Source: JAAFIP01 sp043778205 (GTDB taxonomy: Bacteria; Pseudomonadota; Gammaproteobacteria; Burkholderiales; Burkholderiaceae_C). Taken from it: a stretch of 64,000 bases of DNA. The notes under the pieces are model-generated. The model was not told the origin of the DNA, ran no database searches, and saw nothing but the letters and a program-made list of their open reading frames with translations. Shown here piece after piece: positions 7,771 to 15,996 of this stretch (position 1 is the first letter of the stretch; the number at the start of each line of letters is the position of its first letter). The DNA is taken from NCBI GenBank assembly GCA_043778205.1, contig JAYWGO010000012.1, positions 1 through 64,000 of the forward strand, written 5' to 3'. The translations under genes were made by a program, and so were the position numbers.

Positions 7771-9153
7771 TTAAGAGAATAATTGCCGTTTTGAATAGTA
7801 AAAAAGCGCACTGGCAGCTATAAGTTTAAGAGCGCACGGCAGCACGCAGTAAGCTATTACCAGGGCTTGCAGGGCCTGCGGTGCGCGTGCGCCAGGGGTG
7901 TAGCCAAAATACGCCAGCGCAGGCAGTGCCAGGCCGGCGGCCAGTGCCAAATTCAGCTTGGTGGCAAAGTTCCACCAGCCAAAGTAGGCCCCCTCGGCTT
8001 GGCCGTGGTCGCCGTTGTTTTGAATCACCCCAGCCAACAGCGCAGGCGGTGCGGCCAGGTCTGCGCCCAGTGCAATGCCCGACAGCGCACACACCGCCAT
8101 GAAAGCCGCAATGTCGCCACGGCCTAGCGTGGCAGCCCAAACAAACACCGCCACGGCCATAAGCATGCCGCCCAGCCAGCTGCGCCACAAACCAAAGCGG
8201 CCAATACAGCGCAGCCACAGCGGGATAGACGCCGCAGCGGCCAGGAAATAGGCGGTTAAAAATGCGCCCTCTAGCTTGGGCGGGGCTTGCAAAAGGTCTT
8301 GGATAAAAAACAGCACCAACGTAGCGGGGATGGCGCTGGCAATGCCGTTGAGAATAAAAATCAGCATCAGCGGCATGAACCGGGGCCGCTGTAGCGGCAG
8401 CCATAGGGAAGCTGCAGCCGGGGCGGAGCTGTCAGCAGTAGCGGATGCCGTGGTAGGTGCACTGGTAGGTGAACTGGTAGGTACAGTGGCAGATGAAATG
8501 GCATGCACCGAGGCCGCTGGACTGCTGCCCGGCTGCGCCACCAGCGCCGCGCCTTGTGCTAACGCAGGCCGTGGGGCCTGTGTCCACGCCAACCAGCCCA
8601 GTACCAAAGCGGCGGTAAACACCGCGCTGGTCATGCCAAGGCCTGCTACCACCGGCAGCACCGAAGCCAGCAGCACGCCTGCCAGGCCCAGGCCTTCGCG
8701 CCACGCTACGATGCGGCTGCGCTGCAGCGCGTCGCCGCCCAGCCGCGCACCCCAGCTTTGGTGGGCTACGCTGACCAGGCTGTAAGCGGTGTACGTGACC
8801 ACCAGTGCGGCCAGTGCCCACAGCAGCAAAGCATCTCCACGCACCGGCGGAAAAAACAGCGCTATAAAACCTGCCGCCAGCAGCACACTGGCCACCGCGC
8901 TGATGCGCAGCACACGCTGTGCACTGTGGCCAAACCAACGGTCACACCAGCGCCCCAGCAGCGGGTCAATGACGGCATCAAACAGCCGCGCGCCCAGCAG
9001 CAGCGCACCCAGCGTGGCCAGTGGCACACCAAAAGCGCGTGCATAGTGGTTGGGCAAAATCACATACAAAGGCAGCGCCACAAACGCCAGCGGCAAACCC
9101 ATCAGGCCGTAGCGCAGGCCCAGGCGGCGGGTCCAGGTGGGTGTGGCGGTCAT
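7771..9153 (-). CDS. MFS/GPH-type transporter
   Basis: This 460-residue protein has about 12 hydrophobic segments. The early motif GARLFDAVIDPLLGRWCDRW resembles the cation-symporter (GPH) branch of the major facilitator superfamily. The central loop (about residues 215-245) is a Ser/Thr/Ala/Pro-rich stretch. Three 12-bp repeats there encode TSSPTSAPTT-like units (about 8450-8490). It sits in the middle of the lipid-modification operon between the chalcone-isomerase-like and DUF3833 genes. The cargo is unknown. Confidence 0.82.
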   Translation of the reverse strand: MTATPTWTRRLGLRYGLMGLPLAFVALPLYVILPNHYARAFGVPLATLGALLLGARLFDAVIDPLLGRWCDRWFGHSAQRVLRISAVASVLLAAGFIALFFPPVRGDALLLWALAALVVTYTAYSLVSVAHQSWGARLGGDALQRSRIVAWREGLGLAGVLLASVLPVVAGLGMTSAVFTAALVLGWLAWTQAPRPALAQGAALVAQPGSSPAASVHAISSATVPTSSPTSAPTTASATADSSAPAAASLWLPLQRPRFMPLMLIFILNGIASAIPATLVLFFIQDLLQAPPKLEGAFLTAYFLAAAASIPLWLRCIGRFGLWRSWLGGMLMAVAVFVWAATLGRGDIAAFMAVCALSGIALGADLAAPPALLAGVIQNNGDHGQAEGAYFGWWNFATKLNLALAAGLALPALAYFGYTPGARAPQALQALVIAYCVLPCALKLIAASALFYYSKRQLFS

Positions 9154-9178
9154 AAGGGGTTTAAGTGGCTTAAGTGGC

Positions 9179-9850
9179 TCAAGGCTTGGCCAAGCTAGAG
9201 CTTGGACCTGAGGCGGAAGCGGTGCCTAACGCCAAGCCCAGCAGCTCGCGGCGCATTTGCGGGGCGCTGGTCTGTGGGCTGAGCCAAATGCCAAAAAACA
9301 GACGCGCAAACTCAGCGTCCTTGACCTCGCCCAAGGGCTTGCCGTTAAAAGTAAACACCGCCCCCGCGCCAGGCTGGTGAATGCCCACCAAACGGTCGCC
9401 TTTGGCGATGTTAGGGAACAAATTTTCCATTTGCGCAAGCCACTGGGCCGACTTCACGGGGTTAAGGCTGCCCACGCCTTGCATTTCTTTGATCGAGCGC
9501 TGGGCCACCATCTTGCCATTGAGCTTGCGCAGGTAGGTAATTTCCAGCGCAAAGCGGCTGGCCAGGTAGTCGTCGGCTTTGAAGCCAGGCTCGGCCCACA
9601 AGCGTGCGTCGTAGATTTGAAAACCGTACACGGACAACCGTGTACTGCCCAGCAGCCGCGTGCGCTCCAGTGGGCTGCCCAAGTTGGTATTTAACTGCCG
9701 GGCGAGCTCTGAGGTTTGGGTCTGCTCAGCCTGAGTTTGTGCGGCCTGGGCAGGTGCATTTTGTGAAGCAAATGCACTACTGGCCCAAGGAAATGCTGCA
9801 CAAGCAGCTATTAAATAGTGAGCAATTGGGAGGCGCAGCAGAATTTTCAT
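9179..9850 (-). CDS. Chalcone-isomerase-like exported protein
   Basis: This 223-residue protein has a signal peptide of about 28 residues ending AFAS. The mature part resembles the chalcone isomerase-like family (GSTRLSVYGFQIYDARLW, FALEITYLRKLNG, GVHQPGAGAVFTFNG-like), which usually travels with Cfa and DUF1365 genes. The ATG overlaps the Cfa stop (ATGA at 9850-9847). The signal peptide core HYLIAACAAFPWASS is encoded by a near-perfect copy of the interspersed repeat (9781-9820), so the export signal seems to derive from a repeat insertion. The catalytic role is unknown. Confidence 0.82.
   Translation of the reverse strand: MKILLRLPIAHYLIAACAAFPWASSAFASQNAPAQAAQTQAEQTQTSELARQLNTNLGSPLERTRLLGSTRLSVYGFQIYDARLWAEPGFKADDYLASRFALEITYLRKLNGKMVAQRSIKEMQGVGSLNPVKSAQWLAQMENLFPNIAKGDRLVGIHQPGAGAVFTFNGKPLGEVKDAEFARLFFGIWLSPQTSAPQMRRELLGLALGTASASGPSSSLAKP
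9781..9820 (-). repeat. Interspersed repeat inside signal peptide, copy 3
   Basis: On the minus strand this is ACTATTTAATAGCTGCTTG then TGCAGCATTTCCTTGGGC, the canonical repeat in the sense orientation of the host gene. It encodes the hydrophobic segment LIAACAAFPWA of the chalcone-isomerase-like protein. Confidence 0.85.
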
Positions 9851-11094
9851 GGCTTTTGCAGTGTGAACTGCACCACGTCAATATTGGCCTGCATGAAGGC
9901 GGCTTCGCAATAGGCCAAATAGAACTCCCAAATGCGCGTAAAGCGTTCGTCAAAGCCAGCCGCCAGCACACCGGCGCGCTGCGCCGTAAAGGCTGCGCGC
10001 CAGCGGCGCAAGGTTTCGGCGTAGTCCAAACCAAAGGCAAACTGGTCAACTACCTGCAAGCCTGCAGCCTGTGCTTGTTTGCGAAACTCAGCAGGGCAAG
10101 GCAGGCAGCCGCCCGGGAAAATGTACTGCTGGATAAAGTCGGTCGAGTTCACGTAGCGGGCAAACAGCGCATCGTCTATCACGATGGACTGGATGCAAGC
10201 GCGGCCACCGCTTTTAAGCAGCTTGGCCACGGCGGCAAAGTAGGTGGGCCAATAGGCTTGGCCCACGGCTTCTAGCATTTCGATAGAGCAAATTGCGTCG
10301 AAGGGTGCGTCGGCAATGTCGCGGTAGTCTTGCAGGCGCAGGTCGGCTTGGCTGCTCTGGCCTGCGCGTTGCATGCGCGCTTGCGCCCAAGCCAGTTGCT
10401 CGGTAGACAAAGTAACGCCAGTGGTGTGGGCACCAAATTCAGTGGCCGCTTTTTCTGCCAGTGCGCCCCAGCCGCAGCCTATTTCTAGCACCCTGTCGCC
10501 GCTTTTTACGCCGGCCATGCGCAGCGCGCGGCGCACCTTGGCGTGCTGGGCCTGCACCATGTCTTGGTCCAAGTTACCCTCAAACCAAGCCGATGAATAG
10601 TTCATGGTGTCGTCTAGCCACAGGGTGTAGAACGCGTTGCCCAGGTCGTAATGGGCATGGATATTTTTTTGGCTGTTGGCTTTGGTGTTGCGGTTAAGCA
10701 GGTGTTTGACCCGGTAGGCCAAGCGGCCCAGCCAAGTGCCATACACCATGTCTTCCACCTCACGGCGGTTGGCCACCAGCACGCCCAGCAAAGCGGCTAT
10801 GTCGGGCGATGTCCAGTGGCCGGCAATGAAGCTTTCGGCAAAGCCAATGTCGCCCGACTTGAGCGCAGCCGCGCAGACCGACCAGTCGTGAATGTGCAAC
10901 GCCGCTTGCGCTGCAGAGGCTTGGCCAAAATGCTGCACACTGCCGTCGGGCAAGGTAACTTGCAAGCTGCCGTGCTGTAGTTTGCGCAGCAGCTTGAGAC
11001 AGGTGCGCGCGGCAGCGGGGATTGAGCTGGAGTGTTTAACCGAGCGCGCGGTTGCGGCAGACATCGAGGCAGACAAAGGGTTAGTCGGGTTCAT
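9847..11094 (-). CDS. cfa: Cyclopropane-fatty-acyl-phospholipid synthase family methyltransferase
   Basis: The protein is 415 residues, a normal length for the family. An N-terminal lipid-binding region is followed by a SAM-dependent methyltransferase domain with motif VLEIGCGWGALAEKAA near residue 206. Downstream are CSIEMLEAVG and the C-terminal YFPGGCLP-like segment (IFPGGCLPCPAEF). The enzyme adds a methylene or methyl group from SAM to unsaturated acyl chains of membrane phospholipids. Beside FAD oxidase and DUF1365 genes such homologues may act in furan-fatty-acid or related synthesis (for example UfaM in Rhodobacter) rather than classical cyclopropanation. That assignment is inferred. 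Confidence 0.88.
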   Translation of the reverse strand: MNPTNPLSASMSAATARSVKHSSSIPAAARTCLKLLRKLQHGSLQVTLPDGSVQHFGQASAAQAALHIHDWSVCAAALKSGDIGFAESFIAGHWTSPDIAALLGVLVANRREVEDMVYGTWLGRLAYRVKHLLNRNTKANSQKNIHAHYDLGNAFYTLWLDDTMNYSSAWFEGNLDQDMVQAQHAKVRRALRMAGVKSGDRVLEIGCGWGALAEKAATEFGAHTTGVTLSTEQLAWAQARMQRAGQSSQADLRLQDYRDIADAPFDAICSIEMLEAVGQAYWPTYFAAVAKLLKSGGRACIQSIVIDDALFARYVNSTDFIQQYIFPGGCLPCPAEFRKQAQAAGLQVVDQFAFGLDYAETLRRWRAAFTAQRAGVLAAGFDERFTRIWEFYLAYCEAAFMQANIDVVQFTLQKP

Positions 11095-11113
11095 GGGCTC
11101 AAAAAGGAATGGT

Positions 11114-11935
11114 TTATCGCGTTACTAAATTTTGCGGTGGCGCTGGCTTTTTAACAAACGGAACACGCAGCGCCAACAATTTAATGGCCTGCCAATGGAT
11201 ACGCCCCACCACGGCCAGCGTCATAGCGCCGTAGCGCCACAGTGCGCGGCGCTGGCTGGCCAGCGTTAAGGGCTCTAGGTCGCCACTGACGCAGGTGTTG
11301 ATCAACGCGCCCTGCGCGTCGTCGTAGTCTATGCGGGCAACGGTGCGGGCTAGCACCTTGGCATTTTGGGCTGTGTGCTGTGCTGTGCTGGGCGTGGTCA
11401 TAAAGCGAAACCGGTAGCTGCCTTCTACATTGCAAAACGGCGACACATGGAACACCTTGGCCGCTGTTTGCTCTACCCCATAAGCGGGCCGGTCTAGCAG
11501 GTAAACATGGCGTTCGCCAAAGGTATTGTTCACCTCTACCACCACCGCGCGCAGGCTGCCATTGGGGCCGTGGCAGTACCAAAAACTCACCGGTTTAAAG
11601 GTATGGCCCAGCACGCGCGGGTAGCAGTGCAGCCAGGCCTCGCCCGTGGCATCTGTAATGCCTTGGCTGCGCAACAAGCTGTCCACCCAGGCCAGCGCGT
11701 CTGTGCTGCCCGTGCCGTGGTCGCGGTCATAAAAGCTCAAGGCACTGCGCCGGTTGCGCGCTAGCGCGGCGCACGGGGTGTGCGCCAAGGTGCGCATCGG
11801 CAGCATCAAAAAATAAGTGGGGTAGGCAAACGCGTTGCGCGCAGGCCGTAGCCGGGTGTGGCGCACCTGGCCAAAACCCATCAGTGCTTGGGCTGTAAGC
11901 GCTGGCGCTGCGGATGCGTGGGCTGGCGTTGTCAT
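11114..11935 (-). CDS. DUF1365 family protein
   Basis: This 273-residue protein resembles the DUF1365 family: an early segment GQVRHTRLRPARNAFAYPTY, then SFYDRDHG, HCYPRVLGHTFKPVSFWYCH and VVVEVNNTFGERHVYLL. The family nearly always lies between an FAD-dependent amine oxidase-like gene and a Cfa-like gene, as here. The ATG overlaps the preceding stop (ATGA at 11935-11932), so it is translationally coupled. The biochemical role is not established to my knowledge; participation in fatty-acid modification is inferred. Confidence 0.87.
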   Translation of the reverse strand: MTTPAHASAAPALTAQALMGFGQVRHTRLRPARNAFAYPTYFLMLPMRTLAHTPCAALARNRRSALSFYDRDHGTGSTDALAWVDSLLRSQGITDATGEAWLHCYPRVLGHTFKPVSFWYCHGPNGSLRAVVVEVNNTFGERHVYLLDRPAYGVEQTAAKVFHVSPFCNVEGSYRFRFMTTPSTAQHTAQNAKVLARTVARIDYDDAQGALINTCVSGDLEPLTLASQRRALWRYGAMTLAVVGRIHWQAIKLLALRVPFVKKPAPPQNLVTR

Positions 11936-13290
11936 GCTGCTAGCCGCTGTGGTGCGTGCAGTTCTTGCAGCAGGGTGCGCCCCACGGCCAGGCCCGACTT
12001 AAGGCCATCTTCATGAAAGCCATAGCCCATCCAGGCACCGCAAAAATACGTGCCCCGGTCGCCTTGCAAGGTGTGCATCTGCTGCTGCGCCGCAGTGGCC
12101 GCCGCGTCAAACACCGGGTGCGCGTAATGAAATTCGCCCATAGTGTGGTTACGCGCTATCGGTTGCGATGGATTCAAACTCACCACCACGGGCTGGGCAA
12201 AGGGTATCGGCTGCAGCTTGTTTATCAGGTAGTGCAGGCACACACTGTTGCTACCCTCATTGCCACCATTATTGCTACCGCTACTGTCCGCAGGGTTGCC
12301 GCGCACATAGTTCCACGCGGCCCAGGCGCTGCGCTGGGTGGGCAGCACCGACGCGTCGGTGTGCAGCACGGCATGGTTAGCTTGGGTGCGAAACGCGCCC
12401 AGCACGCTGCGCTCTTGCGCGCTGGGGTCGCGCAGCAGTGCCAGCGCCTGCGGCGCGTGCGTGGCCAGTACCACGCGGTCAAAACGCTCAGCGCGGCCTT
12501 GGGAGATCACCCGCACACCGCCATGTGCGCTGTCGCGCTCGACCAGCTCCACCGGGGTGTCCAGCCTTTTGTCGCCAATGTGGGCCACTATTTTGTCTAC
12601 GTAATGGCGCGCACCGCCGGCCACGGTGTACCACTGCGGGCGGTTGGTAATTTGCACCAGGCCGTGGTTGTGGCAAAACCTGACCATGGTGGCCACTGGG
12701 AACTGCAGCATCTGGTCGGTAGGGCAGCTCCATATGCAGCCCAGCATGGGCAACAGGTACCAGTCGGTAAAGGCGGCGTTAAAACGGTGCTCTTGCAGAA
12801 AATCGCCCAAGGGCTGGGCCAGCTTGGTCTCGCTGCCTGCCTGCGCTATCTGGGTGCACAGCTTGTTAAAACGCAGCATCTGCCACAGCATGCTTAAGAA
12901 CTGGGGGTTAACCAGGTTACTGCGCTGGGCAAACACGCTGGACAGGTTGGTGCCGCTCCACTCCAGCGTGCTGCGGCCTTTGCCGGGGAAGGCACCGGGC
13001 ACCTGCACTGAAAATGACATCTCAGACTTGGCCGTTTGCACGCCCAGCTGGGCAAACAGGGCAATTAAATTAGGGTAAGTGCGCTCGTTGTAGACCAAAA
13101 ACCCGGTGTCGATTCCGTGGGTGACATTGCCTTGCGGCGTGGGCAGCGTAATGTCTACCGTGTGGGTATGGCCACCAAAGTAGCTGGCAGATTCAAACAA
13201 AGTAACGTCGGCGTGGCCTTGCAGGCTGTGGGCCACCGACAGACCTGCAATGCCTGAGCCAATGATGGCCACTTTGAGGGGTGCGGACAT
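11932..13290 (-). CDS. FAD-dependent amine-oxidase-like protein
   Basis: This 452-residue flavoprotein has the Rossmann dinucleotide motif VAIIGSGIAGLSVAHSL near residues 7-23 and the follow-on GGHTHTVDI. A C-terminal FAD motif is TYFCGAWMGYGFHEDGL. It belongs to the COG2907-type oxidases that pair with DUF1365 and Cfa. It is the first gene of an eight-gene minus-strand operon ending at 5938. An internal Ser/Asn/Gly-rich stretch (GNPADSSGSNNGGNEGSNS) near residue 330 is a low-complexity expansion. The sigma-E/ChrR and photolyase genes often found in such clusters are not in this window. Confidence 0.87.
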   Translation of the reverse strand: MSAPLKVAIIGSGIAGLSVAHSLQGHADVTLFESASYFGGHTHTVDITLPTPQGNVTHGIDTGFLVYNERTYPNLIALFAQLGVQTAKSEMSFSVQVPGAFPGKGRSTLEWSGTNLSSVFAQRSNLVNPQFLSMLWQMLRFNKLCTQIAQAGSETKLAQPLGDFLQEHRFNAAFTDWYLLPMLGCIWSCPTDQMLQFPVATMVRFCHNHGLVQITNRPQWYTVAGGARHYVDKIVAHIGDKRLDTPVELVERDSAHGGVRVISQGRAERFDRVVLATHAPQALALLRDPSAQERSVLGAFRTQANHAVLHTDASVLPTQRSAWAAWNYVRGNPADSSGSNNGGNEGSNSVCLHYLINKLQPIPFAQPVVVSLNPSQPIARNHTMGEFHYAHPVFDAAATAAQQQMHTLQGDRGTYFCGAWMGYGFHEDGLKSGLAVGRTLLQELHAPQRLAA

Positions 13291-13787
13291 GGACAGGCTA
13301 AGCCGAATAGAAAACCACTACGTTGCGCCCTGAAGCGAAAAGAGGGAGGGAGGAGGAAAACCGCTTCAAAATTTCAGCCAAACAAAACTTGCCCGGCAGG
13401 CCGCGTAGCAGAGGAAAAGGGTGCACGATGGGTATCAACAAACTGCCAATTACAATCATTAAATGACTCCAAACTGCATAGTCAAATTATGACTGAACAG
13501 TATCGAATTACAATGGGTAGTTATTATTGCCCTGCAGTTAAGAAGGTTAAATAACTTGCGTGCGCCCTGCCCTGTGTTGCTGCAGGCTTGGCAGAACCTT
13601 ATTATTGCGGCTTTTAAAGCCCGCTTTAGTGGGCTACACGCCAGCCAGATTATTTTTTTGACCATGCACTACGCGCTGCGGGCTTACCCTGTAAGGCCAT
13701 TCACCTTGGGTGGTTCTTGCAGTTAAACCGTACAGCGTCACATACAGTGCGTAAAATCGTAGTAAATTTATATTACGTAGGCACCTT
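13291..13787. other. 497-bp divergent intergenic region
   Basis: It must carry promoters for the minus-strand lipid operon and the plus-strand di-iron gene. A purine run (GGGAGGGAGGAGGA) lies at about 13345-13358. A weak hairpin AGCCC/GGGCT sits near 13618-13636. I looked for a sigma-E/ChrR type promoter before 13290 and could not make one out. A 68-residue minus-strand frame here has no visible gene character. Confidence 0.5.
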
Positions 13788-14672
13788 ATGCTTTACCCAG
13801 AACTCTTTAAACAACTTGAATCGGTCCGATGGGACATGGAAAAAGATATTCCATGGGGGCAATTTGACGGGGCGCAGCTGACCGACGAGCAAGCCCAAAC
13901 CATCAAAATGAACGCCATTACCGAGTGGAGCGCACTGCCCGCCACCGAAATGTTTTTGCGCGACAACCGCCACGACAGCGACTTTTCTGCCTTCATGTCG
14001 ATCTGGTTTTTTGAAGAGCAAAAGCACTCCTTGGTGCTGATGGAATACCTCAAACGTTTTCGCCCCGACATGGCCCCCACCGAAGCCGAGCTGCACGAAG
14101 TGCGCTTTGAGTTTGAGCCCGCACCTGCGCTGGAAACGCTAATGCTGCATTTTTGCGGCGAAATTCGCTTAAACCACTGGTACCGCCGGGCCAGCGAATG
14201 GCATACCGAGCCGGTGATTAAAAACATCTACACCAAGCTAAGCCAAGACGAAGCCCGCCATGGCGGTGCCTACCTGCGCTATATGAAGCGCGCCATTGGC
14301 AACTTTGGTGTGGATGCCAAAGCTGCATTTACCAAGGTAGGCGTGCTCATGGCCAGCGCCCGGCGCACCGCCCAAGCCCTGCACCCTACCAATTTGCACG
14401 TGAACAAAGCGCTGTTCCCGCGCGACACTATCCAGAGCCGCTTGCCCAACCCTGACTGGCTGGAGCACTGGCTGGACACGCAAATTAAGTTTGACGCGGT
14501 GTGGGAAGGCAAAGTGGTAGAGCGTATTTTGCACAACATGAGCCTGCTGATGGAGCGCAGCTTTGAAAGCGTGCAAGAGCTCAACCGCTTTCGCAAAGAG
14601 CTGTCTAAAGAGTTGGCAGCCAAAGCCGAAGGCTTGATACTGCCCTCTGGTGTTGCCACCAGCGCGGCATAA
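13788..14672 (+). CDS. Ferritin-like di-iron carboxylate protein
   Basis: This 294-residue, mostly helical protein carries a complete set of candidate di-iron ligands: E46 or E54, E77-x-x-H80 (FFEEQKHSL), E125 (CGEIRLNH), and E155-x-x-H158 (DEARHGG). Two ExxH motifs about 78 residues apart fit the ferritin-like superfamily, close to acyl-ACP desaturases and related oxygenases. It is divergent from the lipid-modification operon, so an O2-dependent step on an acyl chain is plausible but unproven. Start at ATG 13788. Confidence 0.75.
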   Translation: MLYPELFKQLESVRWDMEKDIPWGQFDGAQLTDEQAQTIKMNAITEWSALPATEMFLRDNRHDSDFSAFMSIWFFEEQKHSLVLMEYLKRFRPDMAPTEAELHEVRFEFEPAPALETLMLHFCGEIRLNHWYRRASEWHTEPVIKNIYTKLSQDEARHGGAYLRYMKRAIGNFGVDAKAAFTKVGVLMASARRTAQALHPTNLHVNKALFPRDTIQSRLPNPDWLEHWLDTQIKFDAVWEGKVVERILHNMSLLMERSFESVQELNRFRKELSKELAAKAEGLILPSGVATSAA

Positions 14673-14773
14673 ACAGCAGCAGATGGTGACGGGGAAAAAC
14701 TGCGCCATGACCATTGCGCCTAGCTGCGCAACCCTACACCACCACCACACCTACGTCCACGCCCACGCACTGA

Positions 14774-15259
14774 ATGAGCGCTCCTAGCTTCTTAGCCAAA
14801 ATAGCCACGCGCGCGCAGGTGGCCGAGCGCGCAGCCGCGTTGTCCAAGCCTTTGGTGTTTACCAATGGTGTGTTCGATGTACTGCACCGTGGCCACGCCA
14901 GCTACCTGGCAGCCGCACGTGCACTGGGCGGTTCGCTGGTGGTGGCCCTGAACACCGATGCCTCTGCCCGCCGCCTAGGCAAGGGCCCCGACCGGCCACT
15001 GAACCACCAAGACGACCGCGCTGCGCTGATTGCGGCACTGGAATCGGTCTCGTTGGTAACCTGGTTTGACGAAGATACCCCGCTAGAGATCATCAGCACA
15101 TTGCGCCCCGACATATTGGTCAAAGGTGGCGACTACGACATGAAGCTGTTGGCAGAAGCCCGGCTGGTAGAAGGCTATGGCGGCCAAGCATTTGCGCTGA
15201 GTTTTGTGGACGGTTACTCTACTACCGCTCTGGTCAAAAAAATTCGCTCGGCTGCGTAG
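14774..15259 (+). CDS. rfaE2: D-glycero-beta-D-manno-heptose 1-phosphate adenylyltransferase
   Basis: This 161-residue nucleotidyltransferase has the HxGH motif in FDVLHRGHASYL and the downstream ALNTDASARRLGKGPDRPL. A C-terminal STTALVKKIR corresponds to the ISTTxxxxK motif of cytidylyltransferase-like enzymes. It makes ADP-heptose for the LPS inner core. Length and sequence fit the stand-alone C-terminal half of HldE. It is followed after its TAG by an interspersed repeat. Confidence 0.88.
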   Translation: MSAPSFLAKIATRAQVAERAAALSKPLVFTNGVFDVLHRGHASYLAAARALGGSLVVALNTDASARRLGKGPDRPLNHQDDRAALIAALESVSLVTWFDEDTPLEIISTLRPDILVKGGDYDMKLLAEARLVEGYGGQAFALSFVDGYSTTALVKKIRSAA

Positions 15260-15307
15260 TACTATTAATTTAATAGCTGCTTGTGCAGCATTTCCTTGGG
15301 TCATAGG
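15259..15307 (+). repeat. Interspersed repeat, canonical, copy 4
   Basis: Begins TACTATTAATTTAATAGC, continues TGCTTGTGCAGCATTTCC and ends TTGGGTCATAGG. The GCTGC-TTGT-GCAGC part can form a 5-bp hairpin. It starts at the rfaE2 stop codon. Confidence 0.85.
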
Positions 15308-15381
15308 GCTATTTTGCTTGAAAATATTGTTTTCTTAGGTCTTTGAAGATTGCTATCCCAGCTTTTGTACGTTTGCGCCGC

Positions 15382-15495
15382 TTGAGTGTGGCCTTGCTGC
15401 AAAATCTTCCAAAATCACGCGCAGGTAGCCTAAGTATTTGCCCGTTTGGAAGTACGACGCGCCTTTTTCCAGATTTTCATCAAGGCCACACTCAA
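15382..15495. repeat. Long inverted repeat, about 114 bp hairpin
   Basis: TTGAGTGTGGCCTTG (15382-15396) is repeated perfectly inverted at 15481-15495, and weaker complementarity continues inward for about 25 more bases per arm. The left arm also matches, inverted, the sequence at window positions 3-39. It does not coincide with any gene. Confidence 0.75.
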
Positions 15496-15670
15496 TCGAC
15501 GCTTTGCCAGTTTGGTGTGGGGGCATTTAGCGCAAAGAGGGCCACGGTTTCGATTGCCGCTACACACGTAGCCTTGCGTGTTCCCGGTCTTGGGTGGGTC
15601 GCTGCCGGTTACCGTCACATGCATCTACCCCACGTGCCTTCAACTGCCAAATTTGCCAGGGAGAAGCGAT

Positions 15671-15772
15671 GGGAGCGTGTTTTTTGCAAGCTGTAGCAAA
15701 GGCGCGGAAACAGTCTGCGATAACTACTGCGGTGTGCGTGTGTTTTGCGGAAGTTTGCAAAAAACATGTCCC
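15671..15772. repeat. Second long inverted repeat
   Basis: TGTTTTTTGCAA (15678-15689) is perfectly inverted at 15755-15766, with further matches outward to GGGA/TCCC-type ends. The right arm starts the block that is directly repeated at 40-115. Confidence 0.65.
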
Positions 15773-15996
15773 GTCGCCCGACCAAGGTGAATAGACCTGC
15801 ACAAGCATTGCCACGGGCTGTTAAAAACACCCCAAGCGCCCTAAGCAAATAGCAAATAGCTAATGCAAACCAAGACACTCAAACATTGACGCGGACTGTT
15901 CAAAACCCCAAACAGTACCCAAAAACAGAGCACAATTTACCCCAGCTTTACAAACCAGTTACGCCCCGGTAGCCGAGGCTACATAAACTCGCTAGC

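Larger units (their letters stand above)
15308..15996. other. Gene-poor repeat block before response regulator
   Basis: About 690 bp with no credible gene. Frames exist on both strands, but they read through the inverted repeats and have no start context. It contains two long inverted repeats and a 77-bp block (15746-15822) repeated at 40-115. It must also hold the promoter of the two-component operon. Confidence 0.55.

Noticed and set aside
13459..13665. 68-codon minus-strand frame in the divergent region before the di-iron gene
   Set aside because: No ribosome binding site, no domain, and it overlaps the region where two promoters must lie.
15343..15878. Several overlapping frames in the repeat block before the response regulator
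   Set aside because: They read through both arms of long inverted repeats on both strands and have no start signals; treated as a non-coding element.
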